DNA from: Micrococcaceae bacterium RIT 802
GTDB taxonomy: Bacteria; Actinomycetota; Actinomycetes; Actinomycetales; Micrococcaceae
DNA length: 64,000 bases
Reading direction: 5' to 3'
Assembly: GCA_016892645.1 (NCBI GenBank)
Contig: JAFEMX010000008.1
Location: 124,001 to 188,000, forward strand
A model generated the notes under the pieces. That model did not search any database. It was not told the DNA's origin and was given only the letters and a program-made list of their open reading frames with translations. Every line of letters starts with the position of its first letter. Position 1 is the stretch's first letter. Both the position numbers and the translations under genes were made by a program. Positions 8,326 through 16,787 of the stretch are shown piece after piece.

Positions 8326-9087
8326 CTACTGGCCGGAGGCACCATACGCGCTCGGTGGCGGCCTGCGTGCTGGTGCTGCCTGACGAGCGGCAATATGCGC
8401 GCGGCTGACGACCCGGTCGAGGGCCGCGGCCACGGCCTCGGGCCGCTCCAGCGGCGGGGTGTGGCCGCAGCCGGGCTCGATGACGACGTGCACCTCCGGG
8501 AAGACCCTCCGCCACGCCTCGGCATCGACGACCGAACGCTTCACGTCCAGCTCGCCGTGCAGCACCTCGACGGGCAAGCCGTCCAGCGGCGGCAGGTCCA
8601 GCAGGTCGGCGGCCGCCTGATCTGCGAGGACCGCTGCTGCCTGGCCGCCGCCGACCCGCCGGCCGTAGTCCACCATCGCCTGGATCCATTCGGCCGGACT
8701 GCCCGCCGGGACGTTCTGGCGCGCGAACCCTTCCCACATCGCGTCGTCCACCGGCCCGGTCAGCCGGTCCAGCATGCCCTGCACCGCACCGTGCCCGGTC
8801 ATGTTGGGCCCCGAGTTGATGAGCACCAGCCCGGCGACGAGCCCGGGATGATCGAGTGCCGCCAGCGCCGCGATGGCACCCCCGGTCGAGTGGCCGACCA
8901 GGATCGCCGGCCTCCCCGGGCGGATCTGCCCGGCCACCCAGGCGGCCGTCGCCTCCAGGCCGCAGGGTCGGACTGCATCCATCCAGTCCAGCGTCCTGGC
9001 TCCGACGTCCACCGGCACGGCCACGGCATCAAAGCACGACGGCGGCATGAGTGTTCCGGGAACGAAGATCACCTCAAGATCGGGCAT
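8326..9087 (-). CDS. Alpha/beta hydrolase
   Basis: The 253-residue protein has the fold signatures EVIFVPGTLMPPSCF (oxyanion region), GHSTGGA (nucleophile serine elbow), GELD near residue 190 and GCGHTPPLERPEAV with the catalytic histidine. These residues support hydrolase activity, but the substrate is not deducible. The ATG at 9087 is preferred because GGGAGG lies 5 bases upstream; a GTG two codons earlier would overlap that site. It is on the same strand as vanAB, which start downstream of it beyond the palindrome region. Confidence 0.82.
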   Translation of the reverse strand: MPDLEVIFVPGTLMPPSCFDAVAVPVDVGARTLDWMDAVRPCGLEATAAWVAGQIRPGRPAILVGHSTGGAIAALAALDHPGLVAGLVLINSGPNMTGHGAVQGMLDRLTGPVDDAMWEGFARQNVPAGSPAEWIQAMVDYGRRVGGGQAAAVLADQAAADLLDLPPLDGLPVEVLHGELDVKRSVVDAEAWRRVFPEVHVVIEPGCGHTPPLERPEAVAAALDRVVSRAHIAARQAAPARRPPPSAYGASGQ

Positions 9088-9317
9088 GGCCACCTCCCCG
9101 CTCCGCGAACCACTGGTCTGCCCGAGGTCGACAGCGGGCTGGCACTGGTCCTGGGCCTCTAACCGATGAAAGACAATGCGGACGCGACGTGTCCGCCGAA
9201 AGGAAACTGACCATCACGACCTTGGTGGGCAGGCCTCGTCGGCCGTCGGCCGCGGAGCGGATCTGCCCAGCGGCCCCGTCGGCGTCTTCAGGTTCACGCA
9301 CAGACCCGCCGCTGGGC

Positions 9318-10049
9318 TCACCGGGTGCACGCCTCCGATTTCACCGGCGATGGGGCGTCAAGCACGCAGAATTCATTACCGGAAGGGTCCGCCATCACCA
9401 CCCACGCCAGCTCAGGTTGGTCCTCGAGGAGGCGGGCGCCCCAGCGGCTGGCTGAACCGATCGGATCGATGTCACCGGAATCCGCTCGAACGTCGAGGTG
9501 GATGTTGTTCTTGCCCACCTTCCTCCTCGGTTCTGGACACAGCTCGAGCGTCGGACCCATCCCCGAGCGGTGACGTAGCCGGGACTGACCGTCGGCCGCC
9601 ACGTCCCAGCCAGAAATATTGGCCCAGAAGTGGCTATCCCTACCGGGATCGGCGCTGTCCAGCGGCAGGGAGCCAATGGGGCCCGCGGCGTCGTCGTATT
9701 TCCCCTCGGGCATGACGCAGAAGGCATTTCCTTCGGGATCGGCCAACACAACCCAGGGGACGTCGCCTTGGCCGATGTCCTCGTGTCGCGCGCCCAACGA
9801 CAAGAGACGCTCGACCGTTCGTGTTTGATCGCCACCCGCCGTCAGGTCCAGATGCAGCCGCGGCAGCGAATCCGCGATGGGATCGACCTGTTGGAAACCC
9901 AGGTCCAGGAAGAAGCCCTCGCCGAAGTCCAACCGTGCCTCGTATCCTTCTGGCTCATCGGTGATCGTCTCGGCACCCAACGCCGTTGCCCAAAAGGAGC
10001 CGAGGCTGCGGGGATTGGCGGCGTCCCAGATGATGTTTTCAAGTCGCAT
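9318..10049 (-). CDS. Two-domain VOC (glyoxalase/bleomycin-resistance fold) protein
   Basis: The 243-residue product contains two vicinal-oxygen-chelate repeats. The first runs from MRLENIIWDAANPRSLGSFW to WVVLADPEGNAFCVM; the second ends in WVVMADPSGNEFCVL. Each half has the DPxGNxFCV strand with its terminal hydrophobic turn that is typical of the fold. VOC proteins include glyoxalases, dioxygenases and antibiotic-binding proteins, and the function here is unknown. The ATG at 10049 was chosen because the first VOC strand begins there and the upstream frame has no such similarity. Confidence 0.82.
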   Translation of the reverse strand: MRLENIIWDAANPRSLGSFWATALGAETITDEPEGYEARLDFGEGFFLDLGFQQVDPIADSLPRLHLDLTAGGDQTRTVERLLSLGARHEDIGQGDVPWVVLADPEGNAFCVMPEGKYDDAAGPIGSLPLDSADPGRDSHFWANISGWDVAADGQSRLRHRSGMGPTLELCPEPRRKVGKNNIHLDVRADSGDIDPIGSASRWGARLLEDQPELAWVVMADPSGNEFCVLDAPSPVKSEACTR

Positions 10050-10207
10050 GTGACCCTTTTTACCGATTGGCGCCCAGCGCGGCAATACCGAGCCACGCAC
10101 CGAGGACGTCCACGTACCCCGCCGTTCCCCGAAACCGTTACCCGAGGCAACGTCACACATGACCGCCGACCGGGCGGCCCGCCCGCGGCGGCGATAGCAT
10201 CGTCTCC

Positions 10208-11437
10208 ATGCCCGAGAGCCGAACCGCACCCGCTGCGGGACAACCCCACCGGTTCCCGGCCCTGCTGCTGGTGGCCCTGGTCCTGCTCACGATGGCCGGC
10301 CCCGTCGCCACCGACCTGTACCTGCCGGCCTTCCCCGAGATGGCCCGCGAATTCGACGTCGGCGCCTCCACGATCCAGCTGACCCTCACCGGGTTCCTGC
10401 TGGGCATGGGCGCCGGCCAGCTGTTCTTCGGCCCGCTCTCGGACCGGTTCGGCAGGATCCGGCCGTTGCTCATCGGCTCCTCGGTTTTCGTGCTCTCCTC
10501 CGTGGCCGTCGCGCTGGCCCCGACGATCGAACTGCTCATCGCCTCGAGGTTCCTGCAGGGACTCAGTGCGGCAGCCGGCGTCGTGCTCTCCCGTGCCGTG
10601 GTCTCCGACCGTGCCGTGGGCGGGCAGGCGGCGCGGCTGTTCTCCATCATGATGACCATCAGCGGAGTGGCCCCGGCGCTGGCCCCGAACGTCGGCAGCC
10701 TCATCTTCACCGCGGCCGGGTGGCGTGCGGTGCTGTGGGCGATCACCGTCATGGCGGTGCTGATGCTGCTCGGGGCGCTGTGGCAGGTCCGCGAGACGCT
10801 GCCGGTCCAACGCCGCCGCACCGGACACCTGTTCGGCGGCCTGGGCGAGGCGATCCGCCACCGCCGGTTCGTGGGCTACATCGTGCTGTTCGGGGCGTCG
10901 TTCGGGATCCTCATGGGCTACATCTCGGCCTCCCCGTTCATCTACCAGGGCATCATCGGCCTCTCCCCCACGGTGTTCGCGCTGCTCTTCGGCGCGAACG
11001 CGCTGGGCATGATGGCCTGCGGGCTCATCTCCGCCCGGCTGGCCACCCGGATCCCGTTGCGCCGCACCGTCACCGCCGCGGTGTCCACCCTGGTCGCGAC
11101 CGGGCTCGCGTTCTCGGCCTGCGCGCTGGCCGGGGCGCCGGGGTGGACGCTGGCGGCACTGATCTTCCTCACGACCTGCTCCATCGGCTTCGTCATGGGC
11201 AACACCACCTCGCTGGCCCTGGCCGAGGTCCGCCACGTTTCGGGCAGCGGCTCGGCCTGGCTGGGCGGGGCCCAGTTCACCCTGGGCGCGATCGTGTCCC
11301 CGCTGGGCGGCATCGGCGGCGGGACCAGCGCCGTCCCGCTCGGCCTGGTCCTGCTGGGCTGCTCGCTGCTGGCCGCCGGCGCCCTGTTCGCCACCCGCGA
11401 CCGGTTCCACCCCGTGGCCGCAGGGGCCGGCGCATGA
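10208..11437 (+). CDS. Bcr/CflA family multidrug efflux MFS transporter
   Basis: A 409-residue, 12-segment major facilitator. The first segment carries MAGPVATDLYLPAFPEMAREF, the hallmark of the Bcr/CflA drug:H+ antiporters, and the segment 2-3 loop carries the MFS motif GPLSDRFGRIRPLL. Family members export bicyclomycin, chloramphenicol or sulfonamides; the real substrate is not known here. Its stop overlaps the start of the next transporter gene as ATGA (11434-11437), so the two are translationally coupled. The promoter lies in the short divergent gap with the VOC gene. Confidence 0.88.
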   Translation: MPESRTAPAAGQPHRFPALLLVALVLLTMAGPVATDLYLPAFPEMAREFDVGASTIQLTLTGFLLGMGAGQLFFGPLSDRFGRIRPLLIGSSVFVLSSVAVALAPTIELLIASRFLQGLSAAAGVVLSRAVVSDRAVGGQAARLFSIMMTISGVAPALAPNVGSLIFTAAGWRAVLWAITVMAVLMLLGALWQVRETLPVQRRRTGHLFGGLGEAIRHRRFVGYIVLFGASFGILMGYISASPFIYQGIIGLSPTVFALLFGANALGMMACGLISARLATRIPLRRTVTAAVSTLVATGLAFSACALAGAPGWTLAALIFLTTCSIGFVMGNTTSLALAEVRHVSGSGSAWLGGAQFTLGAIVSPLGGIGGGTSAVPLGLVLLGCSLLAAGALFATRDRFHPVAAGAGA

Positions 11438-12663
11438 CGCGGGCCACCGGGCGCGCCGCCCTGCCGTGGGTCATTGCCGGCATCGTCATGGTGGCGTTGA
11501 GCCTGCGCGCGCCGATCATCGCCCCGACCCCGGTGATCGCCCAGATCCGCGAGGGCACCGGGCTCTCCGCGGCCGGAGCGGGCCTGCTGACCGGGCTGCC
11601 GGTGCTGCTCTTCGCCATCGCCACCCCGCTGGCCACCCGCACCATCCGCAGGTTCGGCCCCGAGACCACGGTGGTGCTCTGCCTGGCCGGGGTGCTGGCC
11701 GGCACCCTCATCCGCTCGACCGGTCCGGCGGCGGTGGTCCTGGCCGGAACCGCGCTCATCGGCGCAGCGATGACGCTGGGCAACATCGCGGTCCCCGTCC
11801 TGATCCGCCGCGACGTGCCCTGGAACAAGGTCGGCGCGGTGACCGGTGCCTACTCGGCCACCATGAACGTCGGCTCGATGGCCGTCCTGCTGGGCACGGC
11901 CCCGCTGGCCGGTTTCGCCGGCTGGCGGTGGGCGATCGCCGCGTGGTCGGTCATCACCGCCGTCGGGCTGGGCTATTGGCTGGTACGACGGCGGGGCGCA
12001 CCCGCCGTCGTCGCCGCACCCGGCGCCGCGGCGGCATCCGCTGGTGCCGCCGGAACCCCTGCCCCGCCGCAGATCCCGGAGCGCACCGCGGCCCAGAAGG
12101 CGCACACCCGGCGGATCGTCGCCCTGCTGGTCTTCGCGTTCTGCGGTCAATCCGCCGCCTACTACGCCACCACCGCGTGGCTGCCGCTGCTGCTGACCGA
12201 GACGCGCGGGCTGGCACCGTCGTCGTCCGGGGCCTCGGCGTCGCTGTTCCAGGTCGCGGCGATCATCGGGGCCTTCGGGGTGCCGCTCGTGGCGGCGCGG
12301 ACCCGGCTCTGGGTCGCCGGAGCGGTCATCGCGGTGTTGTGGATCATCCTGCCGGTGGGCCTGCTGGCCGCCCCGGAGGCGTTCGTGCTCTGGTCGATCA
12401 TCGGCGGTATCGCCCAGGGTGGCGGCTTCACGGCGATCTTCTCCGTCATCCCGCGGATCTCGCACAGCGACGCCGAGGCAGCCTTCGCCTCGGCCCGCAT
12501 CCAGGGTGGCGGGTACCTCGCGGCCACCGCTGCCCCGCCGCTGGCCGGTTGGCTGAACACCGTCACCGGAGGGTGGACGGCACCCCTGCTGCTGGTGTTG
12601 GTGTCGACCCTGGCTTTCACCGTCGGCACCTTGTTCGCCACCCGGCTCTCCGACCGCCGTTAG
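11434..12663 (+). CDS. CynX/NimT family MFS transporter
   Basis: The 409-residue membrane protein begins ALPWVIAGIVMVALSLRAPIIAPTPVIAQIRE, the typical opening of the CynX/NimT (cyanate, nitroimidazole) facilitators. About 12 membrane segments are predicted, with an alanine/proline-rich linker around residues 190-215 between the halves. Substrates of this subfamily are poorly known. Translation is coupled to the Bcr/CflA gene by ATGA, so two exporters of different families are made from one transcript. Its last four bases overlap the end of the convergent antiporter gene. Confidence 0.82.
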   Translation: MTRATGRAALPWVIAGIVMVALSLRAPIIAPTPVIAQIREGTGLSAAGAGLLTGLPVLLFAIATPLATRTIRRFGPETTVVLCLAGVLAGTLIRSTGPAAVVLAGTALIGAAMTLGNIAVPVLIRRDVPWNKVGAVTGAYSATMNVGSMAVLLGTAPLAGFAGWRWAIAAWSVITAVGLGYWLVRRRGAPAVVAAPGAAAASAGAAGTPAPPQIPERTAAQKAHTRRIVALLVFAFCGQSAAYYATTAWLPLLLTETRGLAPSSSGASASLFQVAAIIGAFGVPLVAARTRLWVAGAVIAVLWIILPVGLLAAPEAFVLWSIIGGIAQGGGFTAIFSVIPRISHSDAEAAFASARIQGGGYLAATAAPPLAGWLNTVTGGWTAPLLLVLVSTLAFTVGTLFATRLSDRR

Positions 12664-14312
12664 TCGATCGGGTCGGCACCGGTCAGGCGCAGCTCCTCCA
12701 CGTCCAACCGGGTCTGAAGTTCCCGGGCGACCAGGTCGTCGACCTCCCCGGCGCGGCGCAGCCGCAACAGGACGTCGCGTTTGCGCTCGATCAGCGCCAG
12801 CTGCAGGTTCGTATGCTCCAGGTGCCGGGCCGTGGCGGCGGACCGGGAGGCGGCGTTCTCGCTGATCACCTCGGCGGTGCCCGATCCGTCGATGGACTCG
12901 TCCTCGCGGACCGCCACCTCCGCTTCCCCCAGGGCCTGGGTGTGTTCGAGGTGCTCGTCGTTTTCCCGACGGATCCTGTCGCGCACACTGTCACTGACGC
13001 GGTGTTCGGCCGCCAGCTCGTCGATGGCGGAGAGCGCGGCACTGGTGATCTCCCGTTGGGCCAGGCGCAGTTCTTCCTCCCCTGCGGTGTCGGCGGGCAG
13101 GCGCGCCCAGCGGATCACCACGGGCAGCAACGGTCCCTGGACGAGCAGTGTGAGGACCACGACGCCGGCGGTGACGAAGACGATCTCCGCGCGCCCGGAC
13201 AGCGGTGCCCCGTCCTCGTCCGCCAGCGGGATGGACAGGGCGATGGCCAGGGAGATGGCGCCGCGGAATCCGGCCGCGGTGCTGACGATCCGCGCCCGGT
13301 AGGTGATTCGCGGCTGGTGATGGGTCGAACGACGGTCGACGAGGCGCCCGAGCATGACCGCGGCGGATTGGAAGATGAAGCGCACCAGCAGCAGCGTCAG
13401 CCAGACGGCAACGATCACCACGGCCAACCACCCGACCTCGGCGACGGCGATGTCGCGCGCCACCGCCTGGACCTGCAATCCGACGAGGACGAACAGAGAC
13501 CCGTTGAGCAGGTAGGAGCCCAGCGGCCACACCGATTCGGTCTGCCGGCGCGAGGCCGCGGTGCTGATGTGCGGGGACGCGAAGGAGACGATGAGACCCG
13601 CCACCACGACGGCCAGCACACCGGAGGCTCCGATCGCCTCCGCCACGAGGAAGGCCGCGAAGGGAACGAGCAGCAGGGCGATGTTGATCGTCAGGGCCTC
13701 ACGCATCCGGCGCATCACCAGGTAGGCGAGCCCCGCCACGGCGGCCCCGGCCGCGATGCCCCCGACGTAGGACAACAGGACCAGGCCGGTCACGTCCCAG
13801 GGCGAATAGTGGCCGCCGACGGCCATGCCGACCGCCATCGAATACACGACGAGCGCAGTGCCGTCATTGGTCAGGCTCTCGGCTTTGAGCAGCATGAAGT
13901 TCCGTTGCGGCATCATGCGTCCCAGCGCCGCCACGGCGGTGGCATCCGGTGGTGCGACGGCGGCACCGAGGATCAATGCCGCCTCCCAGGGCAGGCCCAT
14001 CAGGTGGGCGACACCGGCGACCGCCCAGGCGGTGACCACCACCAACAGCGTGCTCAACAGGACGATTCCCCGGATGTCCCGCCGGATCGAGCGCAGCGAA
14101 CTGGTCAGGCTCTCCCAGAACAGCATGACCGGCAGGAAGAGCAGCAGCACGGTCTCCGGCGGCAGTTCGATCTCCCGCAGTTCCGGAACGAATCCCAGCA
14201 GCAGGCCGCAGGCCAGCAGAAGCAGCGGGGCGGCCACCCGCAGACGTGGCGCCAGGGCGGCACCGATGAGGACTGACAGTCCCAACAAGACGGTGACTTC
14301 CAGTCCTTCCAC
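12660..14312 (-). CDS. CPA1 family Na+/H+ antiporter (paralogue 1)
   Basis: The 550-residue protein has about 12 membrane segments followed by a hydrophilic C-terminal tail of about 150 residues. Conserved CPA1 features include GAAVAPPDATAVAALGRMM with the paired acidic/polar transport site, LKAESLTNDGTALVVYSMA (the ND motif) and GFRGAISLAIALSIPL. These support proton-coupled sodium export at the membrane. The GTG at 14312 is preceded by GGGAAG. A close paralogue lies at 16788-18485, and the stretch upstream of the two genes is also similar. Confidence 0.85.
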   Translation of the reverse strand: MEGLEVTVLLGLSVLIGAALAPRLRVAAPLLLLACGLLLGFVPELREIELPPETVLLLFLPVMLFWESLTSSLRSIRRDIRGIVLLSTLLVVVTAWAVAGVAHLMGLPWEAALILGAAVAPPDATAVAALGRMMPQRNFMLLKAESLTNDGTALVVYSMAVGMAVGGHYSPWDVTGLVLLSYVGGIAAGAAVAGLAYLVMRRMREALTINIALLLVPFAAFLVAEAIGASGVLAVVVAGLIVSFASPHISTAASRRQTESVWPLGSYLLNGSLFVLVGLQVQAVARDIAVAEVGWLAVVIVAVWLTLLLVRFIFQSAAVMLGRLVDRRSTHHQPRITYRARIVSTAAGFRGAISLAIALSIPLADEDGAPLSGRAEIVFVTAGVVVLTLLVQGPLLPVVIRWARLPADTAGEEELRLAQREITSAALSAIDELAAEHRVSDSVRDRIRRENDEHLEHTQALGEAEVAVREDESIDGSGTAEVISENAASRSAATARHLEHTNLQLALIERKRDVLLRLRRAGEVDDLVARELQTRLDVEELRLTGADPID

Positions 14313-14442
14313 GGAACTTCCCTTCGGGCAGGCGGCGGCACCGGAGTCGGCGCCATCCGAGTATGGCCGAACCTGCCCGCGCGGACAACACAGCGCGTCG
14401 TCGACACGGAGCGTCCCACGGTGGTCGTTGTGGGCCCGACAG

Positions 14443-15213
14443 CTACCGCTGCCGGGCGGTGGACCGCCGGGCGGCCAGTTGGGCGAGCACCCCGAAGACC
14501 AGGCAGATTCCCGCCGACCAGGCCAGCGCGGCCCACATGCTGGTCGTGGCCTGGCCGAGCTGGGCCTCGCGCAGGGCGTTGATGATCGGCGTGAGCGGCT
14601 GGTGGTCGGCGAAGACTCGCAACCCGGCCGGCATCGTGTCCGTCGGCGCGAAGCCGGAGGAAACGAAGAGCAAGCCGATGAGCAGGTAAGAGAACAGGCT
14701 CGCACCCTCGACCGTGCGGGCGGCCAACCCGAAGGTCACGCCCATGAGCGTGAACCCGATCAGGACCAGGAGCAACAGGCCGATGGTCAGGCCCCAGCCG
14801 GCGGCATCGGCCCGCGGCCGGTAGCCGACCAGCCCGGAGATGAGCAGCACCAGGGCCACTGAAACGCCGTTGACGGCCACCGAGGCCAGCGTGTGCCCGC
14901 CGAGAATGGCCGACCGGGCGATCGGCATGGTCAGGAACCGGGTCATCATGCCCGAGGAGACGTCCTGGTTGATCCGATACGCGGTGTAGCTGACCCCGGA
15001 GGCGACGCACATCAACACGACGACCGGGACGATGTAGTCGACGTAGCGCACGCCGGGGATGTCGATGGCGCCGCCGATGACGAACACGAAGGCAAGCAGG
15101 ATCAGCACCGGGGTGGCCAGCACGGTCATGATCGTATCGATGGAGCGGATGTTGTGGCGCAGCATGCGCCCGGACAGGGCGGCGGTGTCGCCGATGGCGT
15201 GCAGGGCGGTCAT
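14443..15213 (-). CDS. ABC-2 type exporter permease
   Basis: The 256-residue integral membrane protein has six predicted segments. It carries the ABC-2 signature region around MTRFLTMPIARSAILGGHTLASVAVNGVSVALVLL and the conserved LLFVSSGFAPTDTMPAGLRVFADHQPLTPIINALRE segment of DrrB-type permeases. It would pair with the ATPase whose stop overlaps its ATG as ATGA. The substrate is probably a lipophilic drug or lipid, by analogy with daunorubicin exporters, but is not determined by sequence. Confidence 0.87.
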   Translation of the reverse strand: MTALHAIGDTAALSGRMLRHNIRSIDTIMTVLATPVLILLAFVFVIGGAIDIPGVRYVDYIVPVVVLMCVASGVSYTAYRINQDVSSGMMTRFLTMPIARSAILGGHTLASVAVNGVSVALVLLISGLVGYRPRADAAGWGLTIGLLLLVLIGFTLMGVTFGLAARTVEGASLFSYLLIGLLFVSSGFAPTDTMPAGLRVFADHQPLTPIINALREAQLGQATTSMWAALAWSAGICLVFGVLAQLAARRSTARQR

Positions 15214-15950
15214 GGCGTGGCCTGGTTTCGTGTGAGGTTGAGGAACGCGTCCTCCAGGGTGTCGGCGGCGCCGGCCTCGAGGATCGCCTGGTGCCCGCCC
15301 TGGACGGTGACGCGTCCGTCGTGCAGGACGGCGATGTGGTCGGCCAGGGCGGCGGCCTCCTCCATGTGCTGGGTGGTCAACACGATCGTCGTGCCCGATC
15401 CGGAGAGCGCCTGGACCACCCGCCAGACCTCGCGACGCCCGGCCGGGTCCAGGCCCGTCGTCGGCTCGTCCAGGAACACCACCTGCGGATCGCCGACCAG
15501 TGACATGGCGATGTCGAGCCGGCGTTGCATCCCGCCCGAGTAGGTGCCGACGGGCTTCGCGGCCGCTTCGGCGAGGCCGAACTGGTGGACCAGGGACGCG
15601 GCGGCGTGCTTCGGGTCGGGAACGTGGCGCAGCCGGGCGACCAGCACCAGGTTCTCCCGTCCGGTCAGCACCGGGTCCACCGAGGTGCTCTGGCCGGTCA
15701 CGGTGATCGACTCGCGCACGCGCGCTGGCTCGAGCACGACGTCGCGGCCCGCCACCCGGGCGGTTCCGGAGTCCGGCCGTAGCAGGGTGGTCAGAATGGA
15801 CAACGTGGTGGTCTTGCCGGCCCCGTTGGCCCCGAGCAGGGCGAAGACGCTGCCGGTGGCCACGGTGAAGTCGACGCCGCGCAGCACCTCGTGGTCGCCG
15901 TAGGACTTGCGCAGGCCCCGGACGGCGACGGCCGGTTCAGTCCCTGCCAT
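15210..15950 (-). CDS. ABC exporter ATP-binding protein (DrrA-like)
   Basis: The 246-residue ATPase contains Walker A (LLGANGAGKTTTLSIL), the Q-loop region (VTGQSTSVDPVLTG), the signature YSGGMQRRLDIAMSL, Walker B (QVVFLDEPTTGLDP) and the H-loop (LTTQHMEEA). The order and the GLDPAGRREVW segment fit the daunorubicin-resistance type. The ATG at 15950 is preferred because GAGGG lies upstream; an ATG at 15971 is also in frame. It overlaps the DUF1048 gene slightly and is coupled to the permease, forming a PadR-DUF1048-ATPase-permease operon. Confidence 0.9.
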   Translation of the reverse strand: MAGTEPAVAVRGLRKSYGDHEVLRGVDFTVATGSVFALLGANGAGKTTTLSILTTLLRPDSGTARVAGRDVVLEPARVRESITVTGQSTSVDPVLTGRENLVLVARLRHVPDPKHAAASLVHQFGLAEAAAKPVGTYSGGMQRRLDIAMSLVGDPQVVFLDEPTTGLDPAGRREVWRVVQALSGSGTTIVLTTQHMEEAAALADHIAVLHDGRVTVQGGHQAILEAGAADTLEDAFLNLTRNQATP

Positions 15951-16308
15951 CACCAGCACCGCCCTCGACATGGTTCCGGACGGAGCGGTTCAGCTCTTCG
16001 GCCTTCTTCCCGGTCCAGGTGTGGGCCTGGAGCTCGGCGAGGATGGCCTGGCAGAACCCGGCGACGTCGTCGCCCGTGACGTCCAGGACCGTGCGCCCCT
16101 CGGCGGCCCCGTCCTCGAACAGCTCGACGATCTCGTCGAACACGGCGACCATCTGGCCGTCGGAGGCGAAGTTCCACATGAACTTCTCGATCTGCTTGAT
16201 CGTGTACTGGTAGTCGGCGGGCAGCGCCCGGGTGCGGCGCACATGTGCACGCCATTCGCGCTTTTCCCGGATCATCCGGCCCACCATGGATTCGCGGTCG
16301 CTAGCCAT
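15937..16308 (-). CDS. DUF1048 domain protein
   Basis: The 123-residue, charged, probably helical protein resembles the DUF1048 family, with a conserved-looking YQYTIKQIEKFMWNF segment and a C-terminal tail. Genes of this family commonly sit between a PadR repressor and an ABC exporter, as here; no biochemical role is established. Its start overlaps the PadR stop by 8 bp and its end overlaps the ATPase gene start, so it is embedded in the operon and probably co-regulated with the exporter. Possible roles include co-regulator or exporter accessory factor. Confidence 0.75.
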   Translation of the reverse strand: MASDRESMVGRMIREKREWRAHVRRTRALPADYQYTIKQIEKFMWNFASDGQMVAVFDEIVELFEDGAAEGRTVLDVTGDDVAGFCQAILAELQAHTWTGKKAEELNRSVRNHVEGGAGDGRD

Positions 16309-16648
16309 CGCGATCCTCCTTGTTGTGTTTGTCGTTCTTGATCGATTCCAGTCGGGACGCCACGAACTCCCAGCGTTCCCAGAACCCCGTCAAGGCATGC
16401 ACCCCGGCGTTGTTCAACGTGTAGACCTTCCGCGGGGGCCCCATCTCGGAGCGGACCCGTGCAACGTCCACGAGGTGCTTCTTCTCCAGCCGGATCAGGA
16501 TCGGATAGACCGTCCCGTCCGCCACCGACTCGAAGCCGGCCTGGTTCAGCGCCTTGACGATCTCGTACCCATACGACTCCCGGTGGTGCAGGATCTGCAG
16601 CACACACCCCTCGAGCACGCCCTTGAGCATCTCGGTCAGGTCATCCAC
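16301..16648 (-). CDS. PadR family transcriptional repressor
   Basis: The 115-residue regulator has the PadR winged helix: LEGCVLQILHHRESYGYEIVKALNQAGF, then VADGTVYPILIRLEKKHLV and the wing MGPPRKVYTLNNAG. Family members repress detoxification or exporter genes and release DNA on binding an aromatic or drug ligand. GTG at 16648 is chosen because GGAGG lies 5 bases upstream; the GTG at 16654 would sit inside that ribosome binding site. It heads the exporter operon and probably represses it through the repeats immediately upstream. Confidence 0.88.
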   Translation of the reverse strand: MDDLTEMLKGVLEGCVLQILHHRESYGYEIVKALNQAGFESVADGTVYPILIRLEKKHLVDVARVRSEMGPPRKVYTLNNAGVHALTGFWERWEFVASRLESIKNDKHNKEDRDG

Positions 16649-16658
16649 GGCCACCTCC

Positions 16659-16727
16659 GGTACCTTGCAACACTTGTTACTGGTATCAAGTTAGCCTAGG
16701 TAGCGGTACATGGCAACACCTGGTACC
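16659..16727 (-). promoter_or_regulatory. Promoter and repeat operator of the PadR/exporter operon
   Basis: On the minus strand a -35-like TTGCCA (16711-16716) and a -10-like TAACTT (16688-16693) are 17 bp apart. The region also holds an 18-base direct repeat (16659-16676 and 16705-16722, 15 of 18 matching, core GCAACAC). The upstream copy lies in an inverted repeat with GGTAC/GTACC arms (16705-16727). Repeats overlap both promoter elements, consistent with repression by PadR. Confidence 0.7.
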
Positions 16728-16787
16728 GAAACGATGGTGGAGTGCCGGGACGGGGTCGGCCGCTCGTCCATGCGCGGGATCGGACCA

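Noticed and set aside
9842-11410. Long open frame antisense to the Bcr/CflA gene
   Set aside because: Composition is a GC-skew artefact with repeated Gly/Arg/Glu/Gln and no motif.
11466-14276. 936-codon open frame on the + strand
   Set aside because: It reads out of frame through the CynX-type transporter and antisense through the antiporter, with no domain; shadow.
12660-14705. Longer start for the first antiporter
   Set aside because: The first membrane segment begins at the GTG at 14312 with a good ribosome binding site, and the upstream frame overlaps the ABC permease.
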